Assembly (NCBI RefSeq): GCF_001425745.1
Contig: NZ_LMDF01000006.1
Location: 379,071 to 443,070 of the forward strand
Source: Caulobacter sp. Root343
GTDB taxonomy: Bacteria > Pseudomonadota > Alphaproteobacteria > Caulobacterales > Caulobacteraceae
Length of the DNA stretch: 64,000 bases
Direction: 5' to 3'
This document shows positions 61,691-64,000 of this stretch, piece by piece; the stretch's first letter is position 1; each line of letters begins with the position of its first letter. The notes below the pieces were generated by a model that had not been told where the DNA came from, made no database searches, and saw nothing but the letters and a program-made list of their open reading frames with translations. The position numbers and the translations under genes were made by a program.

Positions 61691-61727
61691 GCCGGCGTGG
61701 CGCTTGTCGCCACGCCGGCGCTTTTTG
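61691..61727 (+). terminator. Rho-independent terminator after the TonB receptor
   Basis: A 12-bp perfect stem (GCCGGCGTGGCG, 61691-61702, with CGCCACGCCGGC, 61708-61719) and a 5-base loop is followed by GCTTTTTG. It ends 26 bases before the halogenase start. It should stop or weaken receptor transcripts, so the halogenase may have lower expression or its own promoter. Confidence 0.85.
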
Positions 61728-61752
61728 TCAGGCGCGCCCGCAAGGCTCATTC

Positions 61753-63306
61753 ATGACCGAGGCTTCCACCCCTTCGATCGCGCCCTCCGACCGGGACGGC
61801 GCGATTTCGCGTATCGTGATCGTCGGCGGCGGGGCGGCCGGATGGATGGCGGCCGCGGCGCTCTCCCGCGTGCTGGGGCCGCGCGGTCCGTCGATCACGC
61901 TCGTCGAGTCCGAGGAAATCGGCATCGTCGGCGTCGGCGAGGCGACCATCCCGCCGATCCGCACCTTCAACGCCCTGATCGGGCTGGACGAGGCCGCCTT
62001 CGTCCGCGAGACGCAAGGCACCTTCAAGCTGGGCATCGAGTTCGTCGACTGGACCCGGCTGGGCGACCGCTATTTCCATCCGTTCGGCGTCTACGGCCAC
62101 GACTTCGGCGTCGCGCCGTTCGAGGCCGTCTGGCGGCGCCTGCGACGTGGGGGCGAGGCGCAAGGCCTGGACGCCTATTCGGTCTGCGCCCGCGCGGCCG
62201 CCGGGGGCCGTTTCGCTCCGTTGCCCCAGGCCAGCGGCGGACCGCCGCCGATGGGCTACGCCTTCCATTTCGACGCGACCCTCTACGCGCGGATGCTGCG
62301 AACCCACGCCGAGGCCGCCGGCGTCGTTCGTCGCGAGGGCAAGGTCGTCGACATCGCCCTGCGCGGCGCCGACGGCTTCGTCGAGGCCGTCACCCTGGCC
62401 GACGGCGAGCGGATCGCCGGCGACCTGTTCATCGACTGCTCGGGCTTTCGTTCGCTGCTGCTTGGCCAAACCCTGGGGACGCCGTTCGAGGACTGGTCGC
62501 GCTGGCTGCCCAACGACCGCGCCCTGGCTGTGCCCTCGGCCAATGTCGGCCCGTCCACGCCGTTCACCCGCTCGACGGCCCGCGAGGCCGGCTGGCAATG
62601 GCGCATTCCGCTGCAGCACCGCACCGGCAACGGCTACGTCTTCTCCAGCCAGCATGTGTCGGTCGACGAGGCGACGGCGACCCTGCTGTCGGGCCTCGAC
62701 GGCGAGCCGTTGGCCGAGCCGCGGCTGCTGACCTTCCAAGCCGGTCGGCGCGAGGCCTGCTGGGCCAAGAACGTCGTGGCCCTGGGCCTGGCCTCCGGTT
62801 TCCTGGAGCCGCTGGAATCGACCAGCATCCACCTGATCCAGGCGGGCATAGCGCGCCTTCTGGAAATGCTGCCGACCCGCGCTTTCGAGCCGGCCGACGC
62901 GCGGCGCTACAACCGCCTGATGGCGGCCGATTTCGACGATGTCCGCGACTTCCTGGTGCTGCATTTCCACCTCACCCAGCGCGACGACACGCCGTACTGG
63001 CGCGAGCTGCGGGCGATGACGCCGCCCGATAGCCTTGTCGAGCGGCTGGCCATCTACCGCGCCACCGGCCGGATCTTCCGCGAAACCGACGCACTGTTCA
63101 CCAAGACCAGTTGGCTGGCGGTGCTGGAAGGGCAGGGCGCGCAAGCGCTGGGCGACGATCCGCTGGCGCTGGCGGTTCCCCAAGACGCGGCGGCCGCGCG
63201 CCTGGCCAAGATCGCCGAGCTGGCGGGCCAGGCGGTCGACCGCATGCCGACGCACGGCGACTTCATCGCCGCGCACTGTCTGGCGCGGACGCCGGCCCCG
63301 GTCTAG
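61753..63306 (+). CDS. Flavin-dependent tryptophan halogenase-like protein
   Basis: A 517-residue FAD protein of the tryptophan-halogenase family. The FAD motif GGGAAGWMAAAAL is at residues 25-37. Catalytic Lys is kept in TFKLGIEF (Lys92), as is the Glu of LEPLESTSI (Glu355), and GWQWRIP (residues 280-286) matches the family GWxWxIP. So the active site looks intact. In Caulobacter-type genomes such genes often flank TonB sugar receptors, where their role is unknown. It is 80 bases after the receptor and behind a strong terminator, and 52 bases before the last GH2 gene. Whether it halogenates, and what, is open. Confidence 0.88.
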   Translation: MTEASTPSIAPSDRDGAISRIVIVGGGAAGWMAAAALSRVLGPRGPSITLVESEEIGIVGVGEATIPPIRTFNALIGLDEAAFVRETQGTFKLGIEFVDWTRLGDRYFHPFGVYGHDFGVAPFEAVWRRLRRGGEAQGLDAYSVCARAAAGGRFAPLPQASGGPPPMGYAFHFDATLYARMLRTHAEAAGVVRREGKVVDIALRGADGFVEAVTLADGERIAGDLFIDCSGFRSLLLGQTLGTPFEDWSRWLPNDRALAVPSANVGPSTPFTRSTAREAGWQWRIPLQHRTGNGYVFSSQHVSVDEATATLLSGLDGEPLAEPRLLTFQAGRREACWAKNVVALGLASGFLEPLESTSIHLIQAGIARLLEMLPTRAFEPADARRYNRLMAADFDDVRDFLVLHFHLTQRDDTPYWRELRAMTPPDSLVERLAIYRATGRIFRETDALFTKTSWLAVLEGQGAQALGDDPLALAVPQDAAAARLAKIAELAGQAVDRMPTHGDFIAAHCLARTPAPV

Positions 63307-63313
63307 AGATCAA

Positions 63314-63324
63314 TTGTCTGATAA
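63314..63324 (+). promoter_or_regulatory. TTGTCTGACAA-type site between halogenase and GH2
   Basis: TTGTCTGATAA, one base off the palindrome, is flanked by AA on the left. It lies 34 bases before the GH2 start and only 8 bases after the halogenase stop. It suggests that the GH2 gene has its own promoter. Confidence 0.5.
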
Positions 63325-63357
63325 ATGAAACCGGGTTCGCCGGTCGGGAGGGTGCGT

Positions 63358-64000
63358 ATGAAGAAGCTTCTGTTGGCCAGTGTCGCCTGGTTGGGTCTGG
63401 CCACGGTCGCGGCCGCCGAGGGGCCCCAGGTCCAGCCGGTTCAGGTGGACGCCTCGCGTCCGGACTGGGAGAACCCGGCGGTGTATGCGCGGGGCAAGCT
63501 GGCGGCCAGCGCGACGCACTTCCCGTTCGAGAGCCGCGCGGCGGCCCTGGCCGGCGACCCGACCCAGTCGAGCCGCTACCAGACCCTGGACGGCCCATGG
63601 TCGTTCAGCTTCTCGCCCTCGTCGGACGCGGTTCCCGACGGCTTCGAGAAGCCCGACTATGACGTCAGCGGCTGGAAGACCATCAAGGTCCCGGCGATGT
63701 GGCAGACCGAAGGCTACGACCAGCCGCGCTACAACAACATCACCTATCCGTTTCCGGCCAACCGCCCGCTGATTCCGCACGCCACCAATCCGGTCGGCTC
63801 GTACCGCAAGAGCTTCGAGATCCCGGCGAGCTGGTCGGGCCAGGACGTCATCCTGCACATCGGCGCGGCCGGTTCGGCCTATCGGGTGTGGGTCAACGGC
63901 ATGGAGGCCGGCTATTCCGAAGACTCCAAGCTGCCCAGCGAGTTCGACGTCACCAAGCTCTTGAAAGCCGGCCAGAAGAACGTGGTGGCTATCCAGATCC
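63358..64000 (+). CDS. Glycoside hydrolase family 2, N-terminal part (cut by the window)
   Basis: The first 214 codons of a GH2 enzyme. The signal is KKLLLASVAWLGLATVAAAEG. The sugar-binding domain has RYQTLDGPWSFSFSPSSDAV, VPAMWQTEGYDQPRYNN and ITYPFPANRPLIPH, as in LacZ-type beta-galactosidases. The catalytic barrel lies beyond the window. GGGAGGG is before the ATG at 63358. The type differs from the other two GH2 proteins, which have a PHDW signature. It probably acts on galactosides in the periplasm. Confidence 0.85.
   Translation, partial: MKKLLLASVAWLGLATVAAAEGPQVQPVQVDASRPDWENPAVYARGKLAASATHFPFESRAAALAGDPTQSSRYQTLDGPWSFSFSPSSDAVPDGFEKPDYDVSGWKTIKVPAMWQTEGYDQPRYNNITYPFPANRPLIPHATNPVGSYRKSFEIPASWSGQDVILHIGAAGSAYRVWVNGMEAGYSEDSKLPSEFDVTKLLKAGQKNVVAIQI

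Noticed and set aside
1..64000. CRISPR arrays, rRNA operons and intact insertion sequences
   Set aside because: I found no regularly spaced repeats, no rRNA-like sequence and no transposase gene in the window.

Overview
The window looks like chromosomal DNA from a Caulobacter-type alphaproteobacterium. The support is indirect: high GC, many four-base start/stop overlaps, Tat and Sec signals on surface sugar hydrolases, a TonB-dependent receptor of the Xanthomonas/Caulobacter sugar type beside a flavin-dependent halogenase, and a DUF1800/DUF1501 pair. No 16S rRNA gene is present, so the genus is an inference.

Region by region. 1-13.7 kb is a surface polysaccharide locus: five GT4-like and one GT2-like glycosyltransferases, a Wzx-type flippase, a Wzy/ligase-type membrane protein, and an operon of gmd, a methyltransferase, fcl and an acyltransferase that makes GDP-L-fucose. 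14.0-16.8 kb holds the DUF1800/DUF1501 pair, followed by a second acyltransferase, a small unknown protein with a hydrophobic segment, and tRNA-Cys. 19.3-25.9 kb is a mosaic island: tail-protein fragments, a RES/Xre-type toxin-antitoxin pair, a tyrosine integrase, a pectate-lyase-fold tail spike with a tiny coupled gene, a vestigial second integrase start and a small XRE regulator. 26.2-34.4 kb carries an alpha/beta hydrolase, a Tat-exported GH2 enzyme, a third acyltransferase and a PhoD-like phosphatase.

34.5-44.1 kb is an eleven-gene type II secretion cluster in an unusual order (I-J-L-M-C/N-D-K-G-O-E-F). It is followed by an Ig-domain/YD-repeat exported protein coupled to a TonB-like protein, and by a 1,428-residue Sec-exported RHS protein. 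The RHS protein has a membrane-active-looking tip, a four-helix membrane protein directly downstream and an orphan RHS fragment. 52.2-64.0 kb is a polysaccharide utilisation locus (GH43, GH2, GH30, TonB receptor, halogenase, GH2). The GH30 resembles endo-beta-1,6-galactanases, so type II arabinogalactan is a plausible target.

The most interesting unexplained signal is an 11-bp palindrome, TTGTCTGACAA, or a close variant of it, in front of the alpha/beta hydrolase, both GH2 start regions, GH43, GH30 and the TonB receptor. It links the 26-31 kb and 52-64 kb regions into one probable regulon whose regulator is not in the window. Two of the sites lie beside LacI-type palindromes. A second shared motif, GACGATAMGTAGC, sits in front of the integrase, the vestigial integrase and the XRE gene, which suggests a common control of the island.
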